Shown here: positions 10,030 to 22,657 of the stretch, piece by piece | Layout: each line of letters starts with the position of its first letter | Numbering within the stretch: position 1 is the first letter of the stretch | Assembly (NCBI RefSeq): GCF_963678635.1 | Contig: NC_087069.1 | Location: 33,751,090-33,815,089 of the forward strand | Source: Symsagittifera roscoffensis | Taxonomy: Eukaryota > Xenacoelomorpha > Acoela > Convolutidae | Direction: 5' to 3' | DNA length: 64,000 nucleotides | The notes under the pieces: generated by a model | What the model saw: only the letters and a program-made list of their open reading frames with translations | Told to the model about the DNA's origin: nothing | Database searches by the model: none | Program-made: the position numbers and the translations under genes

Positions 10030-12960
10030 TCGGGGTGGCTTTCTTATAGAGTAATTTCGGATAAGGTACACCGTCTGTTTGTCACGCTATCTTTTCTTAG
10101 TCTATACCAATCCTAATCTTACTCTTATATCTCCTAGTCTCAATAATTCTAGTTTTTACTGGTACTACTGCGAGGTTTAGAATCAAGAAAGAGAACTTAG
10201 AAAGAGCAATTGTTCGCTAAGTTTAACTTATTTTTCTCTGGCTGCAACTATAAATAGCTTCAGCCTTACAATTTATTGTAAATTTTAGTCACGGATCAAG
10301 GTTGGTTAGTTCTAAGTATTTGGTAGAGGTAGTTTATCAAGAATATAATTGGATATAATGAATACTCGTTTTAAACTGGTTCAAACCATCCGGGGTTTAG
10401 AAGAAAGTGTAGAGAAATTTTTGAAATTCTTCTTTGAGTATATTCTTAAAAAAGTGAAAAGAGAACAGAAACAGATGCTCGTGTTGTGAAATATTCGCCT
10501 TGAAGAGAGTAAAGAACAACTGTTTCTCCTGAAGAGAAGAGTTTGGGTATATCGTAGATGAGTTGAGTGATAGTGTCGAGGTTGCAGATTGATATAGTGA
10601 TGTGTCGATTTCGTTAAGTAGAGCAAGACTACGTGCATTCCCAGCTATTAATTGAACATAGAGATCGGGTTTGATTTCTCTGAGTGAAGCGCCAACTGAC
10701 TAGAATTCGTAATTCTGAGTTCAAAATCGAGTTGGCTATTGTTCTCGTTGAATGGGTGCGTTTGCTGCAATACTGGCTCCATACTATGTTTCCTGTGAGA
10801 TTTGTGACTATGGCAAGCAAAATAACTCCAGAGTCAGAATGCCGTCGAGTTTTTATCTCCTTTTTACTGCTCGATTCTTTGCCCTGAGAAATCTTTTACT
10901 TATATGTACACCATGGATATGACACTTTTATGACTCACTCCACTGTTTTTGATGAGAGTAGCTCTAGGGTTCGCAACTCTTTAAAATTATAAACTTTTAA
11001 AAACGCTTTGGCAAAAACAATTAACAAAGATGATAACTTGAATTGAAAGCATTAACAAGGTGCAGATATATGTATATTATATATCACGTGCACTCTGCCG
11101 AAACAGCCATAATTATAGTGTGCGTTTTCTCAAAAATGAGTTATACGAGCGCTCTGCCGAGAAAAATCCAAAATTTGCGCTTCTAACGACTGTAATCTCC
11201 TAATTACTACTTTCTAGTCACATTTCACTTCATCAAAACTTTGTTTGATAAGTTTTGAGAAAAACTATTTGTAAGTGCGCTCTGCCTAAAAAACTATTAT
11301 TATAGGTTCGCTCTGCTGAAATGACTTTTTAAAACCCTAATGGGCTATTTTTTTTGATAGTTCAACATTTGTAACTAATTTCAAAAAGATAGCCTCGACT
11401 GCCGTCAAGAAAAAATCTGTTTTTTTTTGCCAAAAAAATAATACTTATAAGAGATCTATGCCGTTTGATACTTTTTTCAGTAGTCAACAAGCAAACTAAA
11501 ATATAAAAGAAAATGCTAAAATAAAATACATTCGAATACACCACAATGTGAGCCTCCGATCCCAAGCCACTTTAATATATTTTGACAACAGATATCAAAC
11601 TATGTGTGTTTCGATGTGCTCTTCAAGATTTTCAACAGTTTTAATTGTTTTCTTCGGCGCCAACGTTTGCCTTGTTTTTTTTAGAAAAATGATTTTTCAA
11701 GATATCTTAATTTTTTTGCGCTCTGGCATTATCTTCAACGTCTAGAACCAGACCTATTGAAAGCAGAATAAGTTTATTTTAAATTACTTATATGCCCAAA
11801 CTTTTTTGCGCAAAAAAACGTTTTAAAAAAATCGATTAAGTTTTTTCGCCAATGACAAAAAAACTGTAAATTGCAACATATCATATACAAAAGTAAGTAT
11901 CAATGATGTTGAATAGAAATACTATGATATTCTGGTAAGCTGGGATTTTTGATTAAGAGGCTTTCAATTTTGTGAAAAAGAAAGACAAAATTTGAGGGCC
12001 AATTCAAGCTTGTGCGTGTCTTTGTTACTGATTTCTCTATTCGAAAGTACGTTTGAAACAAAAACAGGTAAATGGTACAAGAAAAAATAATAACTTAGAA
12101 TCTTAAGAAAAATTTATCGAATTTTGTAGAATTGCTAAAAAGTAGTCAGAGTGCACGTATAAATAAAAAAGCAACAAGTTGGTAATTATTTTTCAAAATT
12201 CATAAAAGATGACAACTCGAAAAAAATGTGTACAGAAAGATTGGCCCAAACTTACTCTGAAGCTGGAGTGCGCTCAGTCGGTGTTAAGAACGTTTTGTTA
12301 TAAGTTTGCTTAACTTAAAGAGTTGCAAACCCTCGAGCTACTCTCATCAAAAATAGTGGAGTAAGTCATACGCGTTGGTAGCGCGATAGTTGTGGCCGGC
12401 TATAGAGCATGATCAGAACGTCCAATAATCGTAGGTTAGGCCAGTTGGAGGAGTATAATTTTACTGTCTCTTTGAGCAGAGTCTTTTTTCGTGTTTAGTC
12501 TTCTGGTTCTTTTTGATCAGATGTTTTTTCTTTCATTCTTTGGTTGTGTTCTTTTTCCAAAAACGGATTGTTATTGGTTTGTGTAGTTCTTCTGATGTTT
12601 TTACGTTTTATGTGGTTCAAAAAAATAATTTATCCAATTTTAATCTGGATTTAATCTGGCTCGAGTACCGTAAGACTTTAATGTACATGCGATTAGCTTT
12701 GAAGTTTTAGTAAGGTGCGTTAGTTTGCTTAAGCCTAGTTTTAATTCCTTCCAACCGGGCTAAGGAATCTTTTTAAAACGAGTGAAAGCAAGTTAGAGCT
12801 GCTATCCGTTCGGTTGTCAAACTAGAAATTCATTTCTAAAACAATTCTACGGTGGCGAGTAACTTTGAGTTATGTGGAAAGAGTGCATGAAATGGGCGAG
12901 TCAAACATTAAATAAATAAATGAGCACAAATAAAAAAGTTAGAGTGTTTTAATTATTACT
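10030..12960 (-). repeat. Left arm terminal repeat (LTR-like), interrupted by a nested transposon
   Basis: This segment is an inverted copy of 30860-32262. For example, GGATAAGGTACACCGTCTG at about 10057 matches the reverse complement of 32205-32225, the block ATATAATTGGATATAAT occurs in both arms, and CCGGGCTAAGG near 12757 pairs with CCTTAGCCCGG near 30993. In the sense direction of the retroelement (minus here) it follows the pol and env remnants, so it is probably the 3' LTR region. Divergence is substantial. A 1.44 kb transposon at 10931-12368 splits it. Confidence 0.6.
10931..12368. mobile_element. Nested TIR transposon/MITE with TA target duplication
   Basis: The terminal inverted repeats of about 50 bases are near-perfect: TGACTCACTCCACTGTTTTT ... 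at the left and the reverse complement of ...AAAAATAGTGGAGTAAGTCA at the right, continuing through TGATGAGAGTAGCTC and GCAACTCTTTAA. TA lies at both edges (10929-10930 and 12369-12370), the target duplication of Tc1/mariner-like and some other DNA transposons. The interior has several GCGCTCTGCC-like motifs and no transposase I can recognise, so it is non-autonomous or decayed. Confidence 0.75.
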
Positions 12961-13059
12961 CATTAAGACGTTAGTACTCCGTATTGGAAACTTAAAGTCT
13001 TTTTTTTGAATTCATCGCTTCATATCAATTTCATTGCAACTATATAAATCATAGCAAAA

Positions 13060-14231
13060 AATTAGAATTTTACAAAGAAAGTTTACTAAGTTTTTAATTT
13101 TAGTTTCATTTTCATTTTATTCATTATTTTCAGAGAAATTTATTGTGAAATTTAAAAAGTAATGGTGAAACACACGTGTAAAATGGTGAGTGAAATATTG
13201 CTAATTGATTAGTTAGATTTCTAAATTCGTTCTTACCAAGGGTCAGGTTCCAAAAACCCTTTTGGGTCAGTTAGTCCTTATTGTGGTTGATTATATTGAA
13301 AGCTTAGCTAGCATTCGGATTACCCTATTAGTGCGTAAAAGTGGCCGAAGAGCGCGGATGATGTGCTTCTTCAGATATGGGTAAATTTCGTGGTTACAGT
13401 TCTGGATTAGATTATTTAATTGGTGATTAAACTTAGAGCTTTGGAGATTTTCTAAAAGGGTAATTTCAATTGGTTGGATATATTATGCGGGATAATATCA
13501 AGGCGGGAGTCTTCAAGTAGGAAATTATTAGTGAGGGGACAAACGATATGCTTTTGTCTAACGAGATCATAATTGCTGAGCATGCCGTGAAAGTTAGTAT
13601 TTTTCATGCAAAAATTGAAGTTAAGGAAGAAGTGAAGTTAAGAAAGTACGTTGATGTGTATTTGGAGTCGATGAACATGTATCGGTGATGGGGATTTCGA
13701 GATGGTGAACTGTAAAGGAAAGGTCGTTGAACAGTTCTATAAAATTTATGAGTAGGTGTGAGTTTAGTCTTAAGCATGATTTCGTGTGAACAATTAATCT
13801 CACGCTCTTTGGACAACAAATTTAAAATTTTAATTGAAAGTGGTCATCAAACTTGCTGAAATAAGATTCATTAACCTTTGTTTTGGAGTGCATTGTCAAA
13901 AAATGATCAAATGGTTTATTAGTGGTGTGTAATTTAGAGTTGTAGTCAATTTATGAAGAGTTTTTTGGTTAGTTGGGATTTCACTGCGGGGTCAGCATCA
14001 TACGATGAGACTTCCATGTGGATGAAAGAGTGACTTAGAGTTTCCATGACTTCCAAAGTGGATTTATAGATCCAGTTCAACTTGGAGTTATATCGGCTAA
14101 AAATGGCAGTAGCGTTGAAGAAAGAGTAAGATAAATTCAAGTGATCCTATTGGTCGATTTTTCATTGATTATTACTGAGAAATAGAAGTAATGAAAAGTT
14201 GAGATAGTATTATGAAAACATTTATTTTCAT
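13060..14231 (-). pseudogene. Left arm: broken ORF downstream of pol (env-like start)
   Basis: On the minus strand an ATG at 14231 opens a short frame, MKINVFIILSQLFITSISQ, that looks like a signal peptide. A stop follows at once. Further on, fragments around 13949-14140 and 13350-13640 are homologous to broken frames of the right arm: KSQLTKKLFIN here and NPQLTEKLFIK near 29895, then SYFSKF here and SYFNKF near 30020. Stops and frameshifts are many. This is the position where env-type genes lie in envelope-bearing gypsy elements. The product is not identified. Confidence 0.5.
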
Positions 14232-14599
14232 TGCTCTGCAATCAAGTTGAATAATAGTTATTTGAAAATAAGTTAAGAGTTTATTAATTAGGTAGAAAGT
14301 TGGTGGAATTCTACTTTTTTTAAATTTCAGATTGGGGATAGAAACTTTATAATCTTTTCATAGTTGATTTCGGAGTCGAGATACGCTGTTGTAGATTTTC
14401 TTTCAATTCAGGTGTTATTTTTTGCTCTTGGAATTTACGATTTGTTTTTTGTTTGTTAGTTGGTTTTTTAGTGGTTTTTCTGATATGGTTTTTGTTTTAG
14501 TAATGGCGGGCTGTGGAAGTGTGCTTGGAGATTCTTGTTTTTTTGATTCATTAATGTTTCGATGTATTTCAACAATGTGTAGTCCTGTAGAAGAATATA

Positions 14600-15660
14600 A
14601 TTGCGCAAGCTCTTGAGGAGCGTATTATTTGGGGTAATATGGTAAGAGGTAATTTCTATGTTGTATCATTTCTTTTTTGCTCTGATCAATTTATTTGTAT
14701 GCCACATCTGTGGGTTTTTAATTGATTTGATTCCGTCCGTTTTTATCAGGTTGTAACTTTTTTGAGATGTTTTTTTTTGTTTGGAAATAATACAAATGTT
14801 TCCGATTTTAGGATCTGATGCTGGTGGAAGGCGTGAATTTATTTGGGGTTGAATATTTTGACTTTGTATTAATTTCTGTTTTTTATTGAATATTTTTATT
14901 GTGTTTTTTGACTTTAAATAAAATCTGTTCTGTGTGAGTACTGGAGACTAATTTTAAACTTTGTGGGTGATGAAAATATTCATCAGCATGAGTATGGAGT
15001 GGTAAACTGCAGCAAAACGATTCTTTAGGGTTGGCAATGGCCTTTCGCATTTTTTGAGGAATTTGCCCTGAATATAACTGGCTTACGTGGTTTTTGGTTA
15101 AAAACCATTTCGTGAGGTGATAATACAATTGTTGTTGTACTTTGAGATTTAAATGCTACTGGGAATAATTTTAGGTCTTTTGGTCTTTCAGTATATTTTT
15201 ATTTTTATCTTCTCCGTTAATTATAAATCGTAAATATTCTTGTAATGAACGGTTCATACCTTCTACTAGTCAATTTATTCGAAGGACATATGAAGCTCTA
15301 GCTTTGTGTTTTATGTTATATAATTGACGTAATGTGATTACTTTATTTTTTTATAAGTTCTGTTCCGTTGTCTGTATAAAGCATTTCGGGTAATCCAAAC
15401 TTTGCTATCCAATGTTCATAGTGTTGTGTATGCATAGTAGTCATTACTGTGGTACAGGGTTCAGTCTTACGTTTTGTGTAAATGCGTCTACAATGACCAT
15501 TTTGCTTCAGTTTTTTTTCAAGGATCTTGATAAAGGGCCCTTTGGGTCAAATGAAATTCTTTGATTTAAATATAAGCTTTGTCCTTTACGATATTGTATT
15601 TCTGCTTTTTGTTATTTAAATGGGAAAGGCTTATTTAATTGACTTGTAAAACAGCACTAA
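14600..15660 (-). pseudogene. Left arm: Ty3/gypsy-type integrase and pol C-terminus, broken
   Basis: Minus-strand fragments give a retroviral-type integrase core. VDAFT has its catalytic Asp at 15486-15488, FGLPEMLYTDNGTEL has its Asp at 15370-15372, and VEGMNRSLQEYL has its Glu at 15261-15263. The second Asp to Glu spacing fits the D-x35-E rule with a one-base shift. The first interval is shorter than usual, implying a deletion. Next come LSPHEMVFNQKPRKP, typical of the gypsy integrase C-terminal region, then LPLHTHADEYFHHPQ, and finally LLPYYPK near 14620-14650, the pol tail. Frames change repeatedly, so no functional protein is possible. Confidence 0.82.
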
Positions 15661-17230
15661 ATTTTGTTTTGGAGGGTTGCATTTTTCGCGTTTTTTTGTG
15701 GGTTCACGTAAGATTCAAAACTATCTGTTTGGAAAATAGCCTATGGTTGGTCTCTATCATTCCAGTGATTTATTATTTGATTCTGATGCTGTTGTTGTTC
15801 TCGATAAAAACAATCTAATCTTTATCTTCTGAATAGTGTGATTGGTTTCTAGTGAACTGTCTACTAGTTGAATTATTTTAGTTTTAATGAAAAACTGGAT
15901 AGTTCTCAGTGCGGTCTGTCTGAAATTTTCTTCTATTCGTAAAATTTACAGATTGAGATATTGGGTTTGAAGGTGAATGCTGGGTATAATTAAGTTCTCG
16001 AGATTCGATTTTGATGTAGCAAGTATTCGTACCATTGGAACGTTGATACTGTTATTTGGAAAAAAAAATATCGTAATTTTTGCTGGCAAAGTTGTTACCA
16101 TTTGTAAAATTTGGTTTGTTGAATGAATGTTTTTTTGATTACTGATCGATATATTTGATACTCAATTTGTGATTATTTTGGAACGACTGATGGTTTGACT
16201 GTTGACTGCAATGTTGCTGGTAAAAACGGAGTTTTGTTTTTACTGTGTGGTGTTGTAACTGTTAGATGTCATGGTGAAATATTTTTTTTTGTTGTTGTAG
16301 ATTTTGGTTTCAACTATTTCTTCATTTTAAAAATGTGATGGTGTTTGGATATATTGATGTGTCAGGTTTCTAGTTCCACTTGAATTGATTTGTGTTTTCA
16401 TGAATGTTGAATTTAGACTGCTTTTGAACGTTCTATCTTTAAATACTATTTTGTAATTTAAAGGTGTGGTATCAGTTGTGAATGGTATTATTTTTAAATA
16501 ATTTTTCTGATCTGAAATGGTTGCAACTGCTGCACTTGATATATCATTTGGTATGTTGAAAAGCAAAACGTGAGACCAGTGTGGGTCCCATACATAATCT
16601 GTTTCATCTGCTAGTTTTGTTTGGTTATTTTGTGTGTTCTAAACTTTTTTCTTGTTTGTGACTGAGATTTAAATTATATTGGAAATAATCTACTATGAAC
16701 CCTTCTTGGATTCTTTGTAAGCTAACTGTAACTATTTCTGATGTTTCAATATTTGTGACTAGTGCACGAAATAAATTCAAAATTCGTAAAAAGAGATCAA
16801 CTTCTCGTTTTATTATTGCGTGCCGAGATGTTGGTGGTGGAGATAAATAAAATGATTCTTTCGTCTCCAATATTGAAACATAACTATAAATGATTGAGAA
16901 AACATCATTGTGGAAGTTGAAAAAGTTGAGCTTGCTCTTTGGGGGTTTTTGATGATGAATTTTTTAAATATATTCTCTTAAAATTTTAGAACAATCTAAC
17001 TCTATACTATCTGTTTGTATTCGGTTTGATGGTTGGTTGAATGTATTTGGTGTACAAATTTCGATTGTGAATACACCATAGTATGAAGTTATTATACTTG
17101 TTCTTGATGGATAGTGATCGAAAAATTGTTTATTTCTGAGAAATGTTGTTTGCATGGGCAAAATCATTTCCTTTTTGCAACAAATTTGTGATTAATTTAA
17201 GACAAATTTAATTTGTCCTTCACCTCATGT
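15661..17230 (-). pseudogene. Left arm: upstream remnant, possibly gag-like
   Basis: Minus-strand open fragments at 16964-17167, 16625-16870 and 16327-16566 lie just upstream of the integrase remnant, followed by a Gln/Asn/His-rich stretch at about 15900-16280. A low-complexity polar region after a helical region would suit a retroelement gag. No zinc knuckle, protease or reverse transcriptase motif was found. If it is gag, the RT/RNase H part has been deleted. Confidence 0.3.
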
Positions 17231-17839
17231 TAGATCGTTTTTGGATCAATGACGAGGGGAAAGATAGTGTCGTTGTCGTTTTGAATCAGTTTTCATGCGG
17301 TATTAAGTTATTGTGTAACATTCAATATCTCTTATGGGTTCTTTCTAATTGTATAAATTTTTTGGTTTGCGAATCTATGGATTTTTTTATTCTGCGTTTG
17401 TAGTAGATGTAGGAGCTAAAGTGGGCAGGGGGTAGGGGGAGCATGGCTGAACCCATGTATTGAAATACGTTCTAGATTTCCGGTTTCCGGTCAGCCATTA
17501 TATGTATTAAGATTAGGTAGAGAGTCTACAATGTATTAAGATAGCGAATAGACTTGGTAAGGCTTCATGGTTTGCGTGATGGTAAAAAAATGGTAATAAA
17601 ACCAATTTCGAAAAATTTGGTGCCAATTCTCTAATTATTAAATATCACAGGTTAATTACGGGTAGATTGTGGAATGAAATTCTTGTCATTAGTTTTTTGG
17701 TACATGCTAAGTCAATGGTACGATGAAGTTTTTTGTAATTCGACCTTCTAACTAATTTCTTAGATAATCTTACTTTTTGAAACGTCTACCTGAAACTAAG
17801 TTGAAGTCTACTGAAACTTCGAAAAAAGCCAAGGTTTGG

Positions 17840-18345
17840 AAGGAATTGAAGAAATCTCAGGTTTTGGTTAATTTTTGGTCGGATCTGATCTAAATGTAGA
17901 ATTTAAATGTTATATTACCCGCAGAGTTTAAAATTAGGCAAAAGTTGTATTTTATTTGGAATCAGGTTGAGACAATGATACAAGACTTTGAAAAAAAAAT
18001 ATATGGATTTTTGCACAATTTTCACTCAAAATATTGAAATATGATACAATTTACCCTAATTTGAGCTCAGAATTACGTTATATATAGTTCTGAATACCAG
18101 CGGAAAAAAACTGGAAAAAAACTGCAGAAATCTCATAAGTTCGGCTAATTATTTGTTGCTTCTGATCTAAATGAAAAAATAATTTACGTACAGAGTTTGA
18201 AATTGAGCTCAAAACGAGCTATTTTAATTGGCATCATGTTAATGTAGAATGATACAAAACTTTGAATAAAAAAATGCACTTTTGCACAATTTTTTCTCAA
18301 AACATTGAAATACGATAAAGTTCACCATAATTTGAGCTAAAGAGC
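17840..18345. repeat. Diverged tandem duplication, period about 266 bases
   Basis: Two consecutive units share AGAAATCTCA, GATCTAAATG, CAGAGTTTRAAATT, TTTTGCACAATTTT and TTGAAATAYGATA in the same order (for example 17925/18193 and 18010/18276). Non-coding. Confidence 0.65.
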
Positions 18346-21130
18346 GGGTTTAATTACGCTCTCAACACTAAAAAGAGAGCCTTTAATAGCTGAATCAATT
18401 ACTAAACTTCTAAAATTTTGAATTTAATCGTAATTTTTGAGAAAGTTAAGTGAAAAATAATCAAGTTTATTTAAACATTTACCTTTTCAACCTTTTACTT
18501 GGTTAATTAACTAGTTTTTTGTCCAATTCAGGAAAAATTTGAATAGGAATCTCAATTCAAATGAACAATAAGAGCAATACTCATTAAAAGTTATATATCA
18601 AACTCCATGATTCAGCTCCTCCTCAGTTTTTTCTCAAAGATTAACCAAAATTTGTATAAAAATTTTAACCTCCGAGAAAATTTTCCAGTTGATATTAATA
18701 AATTTCAGATCAATGATAAAAAGGAACAGTTCCCTGCTAAAATTGACCAAAATTGAGGTAAATTTTTATTAGCAGAGCATTAGATATTAGATGAAATTCA
18801 ACAAAATCTCTTTTTACTCAAAAGATGATTAGATATTAGATGAAATTCAACAAATTGAACAAAATCTGTTTATGTTTTAAGGTTATTATTGTTTTATGCT
18901 CAAAACCTGTTTTCGCTATTGAACTCACTTTGCAGGAAAATTTAGTCAAAACTGGAAAACTAAGGAGGAAAGTCATATCAACTGAATGAACAATGTGCTG
19001 GCAGAGATGAAATTAGAACTGCTCCCGTCTGGCTAATACGATGTAATTCGTACATGTTTTCTTCCAGGAAAACATGTACGAATTTAATCCTCTAAGTTTC
19101 CTTTTCAGTTGCTACAGTATTTTATTTAAGCAACTTTTGAGAAAATTACAACTTTTGAGATCATTAATTATCACTTTTCTTGCATAAAAATAGTAAATTG
19201 CTTTTCTCAAGTGAAGTTTTCTCAAGTGACCAAGTGAGAAAGAATCGGGCCTATTTAAGCAATTAAAAGCACTTGTTAAAATTGAGAATATAAAAGCGTA
19301 CTTTTACGATGAGTTTATAGAACAAATTAAGAGCAGCTCTATTGGTTATAATCTGAAAACCTTCGAAAAAAAAATATGCAAGGGAACCTAGTTCCTAACG
19401 TCTGCATTATCTCAAAATTTAGCGCGTTACAAAGAAAATGATTTTAAAAAGAAAATCAAGGGGATAACTGTAACAATTGAATAATTTATTAACCGAAATT
19501 TGGTAAGCAAAAAACTCTATAATTCTACCTAATTTTTCTAATTGAACAAAAATTGAAGCTCTTTCTTTTGTGTATTACAGAATTTTTTCATGTTATTTTT
19601 CATATATTTAAGAGATCTTACATCTGGTTCTGTTAAAGTATCAGTTTGTTTAGAAATTTTCAGCATGCTCCATTTTAATTTCTCTAAAAACCTTTCTACA
19701 TCGCTTTTTCAATCCAAAATAATGAAATGCAGGTCTTGAAAATATTTTTTTTATTTATGATTCCTGTATCAACTTTCAGAAGTTGTCGTCGTTGAATTTA
19801 CTCCACAAGAATTATCCTCGCAACATCTGAATTTTTATTTAAATATATTTAATATATCAAATGATAACAAAATTTTCAATAAATTACAAATAAATATAAA
19901 ACTTTGAGCGTTTTTATGTTGGGTTTTTTTTTCTCAAGATAAATTTACAAGCTAAATTTTAGTAAAATTATCTCAAAACTACCAATGAATTAAATTGAGT
20001 TTCTATTTCAATTTAGTACTTTCTCAATTTCTGCTGCACCTACTATCTTCCAATTTGATCCAATTTGAACAAAATTTTGTTTGAAAAATGTATTTTAGAT
20101 TTAAAAATATTTCAATTCAACGAACGTTCAAAGATCCGATGCAGAATTAATACTATAAATCCTTTGCTAAAAATCTTCAAATGATTATCTCAACCTGAAA
20201 ACTGTGTGTTGCTGTTTCAAATCTAAATTTCTTTTTTGTAGTAATTTTTTGGTTGAGAATGATGTATATCACAATTTTGAAATTTTCCAAATACAAATCG
20301 TTTTTCGTTTTTAGGTCAGTTATCAGTTTATTTTCTGAAAATTTAAAAAATTTATAATTCTTATTAAATCACCCCTCATTATCTGCTTAAAAACGCATTA
20401 TTCTATGATTACAAGCACTTAAAAAGGAAAACATTTAAATGCTAACTATACAAAACATTTCAATGTTTTATAAATATTCAGTTTTCAACCACTACGAAAA
20501 ATTCTTAACCACTAGGTAGCGTATGTTATGTACTTTTACAAATTTATCGCAACAAAATCTCCGCAAGCTTGCAACTTTTGGAATTTTTACAGTAAATTAA
20601 AGATTTTCGGGTCTATTTCCATGAAGTACATGCAGTACATGAAGTACAGTTTGAACTCGATTGTTGCTGGTTTTATCATCAATCGGAACCTTTGAAAAAA
20701 AAAAATGATAGATCTTCAATTATGATGAAAAAAACTTTAATTTTTGTAGAACTTTTCAAAATTATCATAATTTTCCAGACTCTTCAGATTCAGTAAAAAT
20801 TGATTTCTATGTTTTTAATAAAGAAAAGGTAATTTTACTTTCTCTCGGAGTGTGTTTGGAGACTGCTGAGCACATAGTTCTTCATTATTTTGACAAGAAG
20901 ATTGCTTCCTCTTGATATGATTAGTGAGTTCCTCGCTGCTATAAGTATAAAAGTTACAGTTCGAACACTTCAAAACACCACTCAGTCAATTTTTTTGAAT
21001 TTTTCTGACATAACTAACATAAACATTGACACCAAAAAGAGACAAATTCGAATTCTTGTCTGGTTTGTTTTATTTTTTTTGATACGCAATTCAAATTTTT
21101 AAATTTTGTTCAAAGTTTTATTGATTTGTT
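18346..21130. other. AT-rich gene-free stretch
   Basis: No gene, RNA or transposon domain was recognised. A perfect 17-bp hairpin lies at 19045-19084, and a 20-base local duplication (TTAGATATTAGATGAAATTC) occurs near 18780-18850. Confidence 0.55.
19045..19084. repeat. Perfect 17-bp inverted repeat
   Basis: The arms AATTCGTACATGTTTTC (19045-19061) and GAAAACATGTACGAATT (19068-19084) surround the 6-base loop TTCCAG. No neighbouring gene explains it. Confidence 0.8.
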
Positions 21131-21326
21131 CTATTTCTCACCAATGAAAAAATGAACTTACTTAAGTTTGGGTAGAGGGCAAAAAGATTTTCTGACAAAT
21201 CTAGACTTTGGATTTGCATCAAATTCAAAACAGTAATCCAAATAAAATTCTTTATCTCCGATTTTTGTTTCACAGGCTCTTCCAATGTTTTGTTTTTTCT
21301 TTACTGATTGTTCTGATTTACATCTT

Positions 21327-21554
21327 CTAAATTAAAACGTTGTCGAAAATTTGGCAGTAATTATCTTTTCTGTAACCTCCTCTCCACCTTCTTAACAAAA
21401 TTTTTGAACTTTCTGTGTTTCTATACAAATTAAAACTAGTACAACCTCCATCAACGTCATCTGTCCACCACTCTTGTAGTTTTGTGTAATAGTTAAATTT
21501 AAAAATCTGATGAATTTCCATTTCAGACATTGAAAACGATTTTGATTGAAACAT
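21327..21554 (-). CDS. Cassette ORF B, copy 1 (unrecognised)
   Basis: Open frame of 75 codons starting MFQSKSFSMSEMEIHQ and containing LQEWWTDDVDGGC and LLRRWRGGYRK. It is nearly identical in copy 2 and recognisable, with stops, in copy 3. Past its stop the homology continues in another frame through a block reading FYLDYCFEFDANPKSRFV (about 21165-21225), so the original protein was probably longer and is now frameshifted. The Trp/Arg-rich centre suggests nucleic-acid contact, but this is inference. No family is recognised. Confidence 0.4.
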   Translation of the reverse strand: MFQSKSFSMSEMEIHQIFKFNYYTKLQEWWTDDVDGGCTSFNLYRNTESSKILLRRWRGGYRKDNYCQIFDNVLI

Positions 21555-22037
21555 ATTTCCTTCTTAAATACTCAAAGAAACATGAAAAAAATAGAAATTA
21601 TTTATGAAATTTATTTTATTGTGTTATAACAATCAGCATAAAATGTTTTCCGCCTATTTAAAGTCTAATTTATTTTTAGAAAACTCATGTAGTGAATCAA
21701 AAGTCTGAATTACGTCAAAAAACATGAAAACAACCAATGAAATATAGAAAATCAAAAAATATTGTTAAGGTTTTTAACTACAATTTTGTTTGTAATTTTG
21801 TCCAATTAAGACAAAATTTAACTAAATTCAAATAAAAACAGTAAATAAGTAAGTTTGTCTATAATTTCTTAAGCAATAACTGGAAAATTAGCTGATAATT
21901 GTTTAATTTTTTATGTAACTTTCGATTAAAATGTTTTGTCTTATTTTTCCTCCAATACCATAGCTCTAAACAGAATAAAAAAATAGTTTTGAATCAATAA
22001 TTTTTCAAGTAACAAACATACAAAACATCAGAAAGCA

Positions 22038-22563
22038 TTACTGACGTTTACAATTATCAGCAAACATAAAAACTCCCAAAATTTGAAACAATTCTTTGAA
22101 CTCATTCAAAGTATATTTGACATATACAACTTGCTTCAAGTCTTCATCATTTTCCTTTGCAATGAAGAGTCGAATCTGAATGTAGGGTGGCTTGTTCACA
22201 TTGTATTTCTTGGTTGTGAGACACACCCTCCTCAATTTGTATGTTGCTAATTCATATAATCTATTACAGAAATCGAATTCATGATCCATAGTTGATTCTT
22301 TACCACATTTGGCTTCATCTATAGGTACGAGTCCAAGGTTTTCAGCATCGTGAATAACAGTATTGCTTCTCCTTTTTTTCACTAAGATAGACTTGTTGCG
22401 ACTTTTCAAATTGTCCCAAATCTTTCATTTTCAATAGTTGAAAGCACGGTTTGAAGTATTTTTTACCTTTGTAGGTTTTTTGGAACCAAACAATTTTCCC
22501 AATTCTTTTTTGATTTTTTGAAAATTCAATATAGTTGGGACTATCAACTTTTCTAGAGTACAT
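22038..22563 (-). CDS. Cassette ORF A, copy 1 (frameshifted; PC4-like?)
   Basis: From ATG at 22563 the N-terminal frame (MYSRKVDSPNYIEF ... IVWFQKTYKGKKYFKP) runs to about 22345. The rest is open one frame over, from about 22409 to the stop at 22038. The switch coincides with an A-run near 22370. The C-terminal part contains LRRVCLTTKKYNVNKPPYIQ and TLNEFKEL. Its order (basic strand, IQIR strand, then a helix) recalls the PC4/Sub1 single-stranded-DNA-binding fold, but I cannot prove this. Copies 2 and 3 are also broken at the A-run, which might mean shared decay, a spliced intron or programmed slippage. Confidence 0.4.
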
Positions 22564-22657
22564 TTTGAAGAGCAAACTGATCAGATGAGGAGGAATGAGA
22601 AACAAGTTTTTGAGATTAAAAGAAAATGGAAGTAAGCAGTATGAGTCATCGCGATTT

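Noticed and set aside
12361-12440. Another tRNA-like patch (GGTAGCGCGATAG)
   Set aside because: No cloverleaf can be drawn and there is no TTCGA box; it lies at the edge of the nested transposon in the retroelement terminal repeat.
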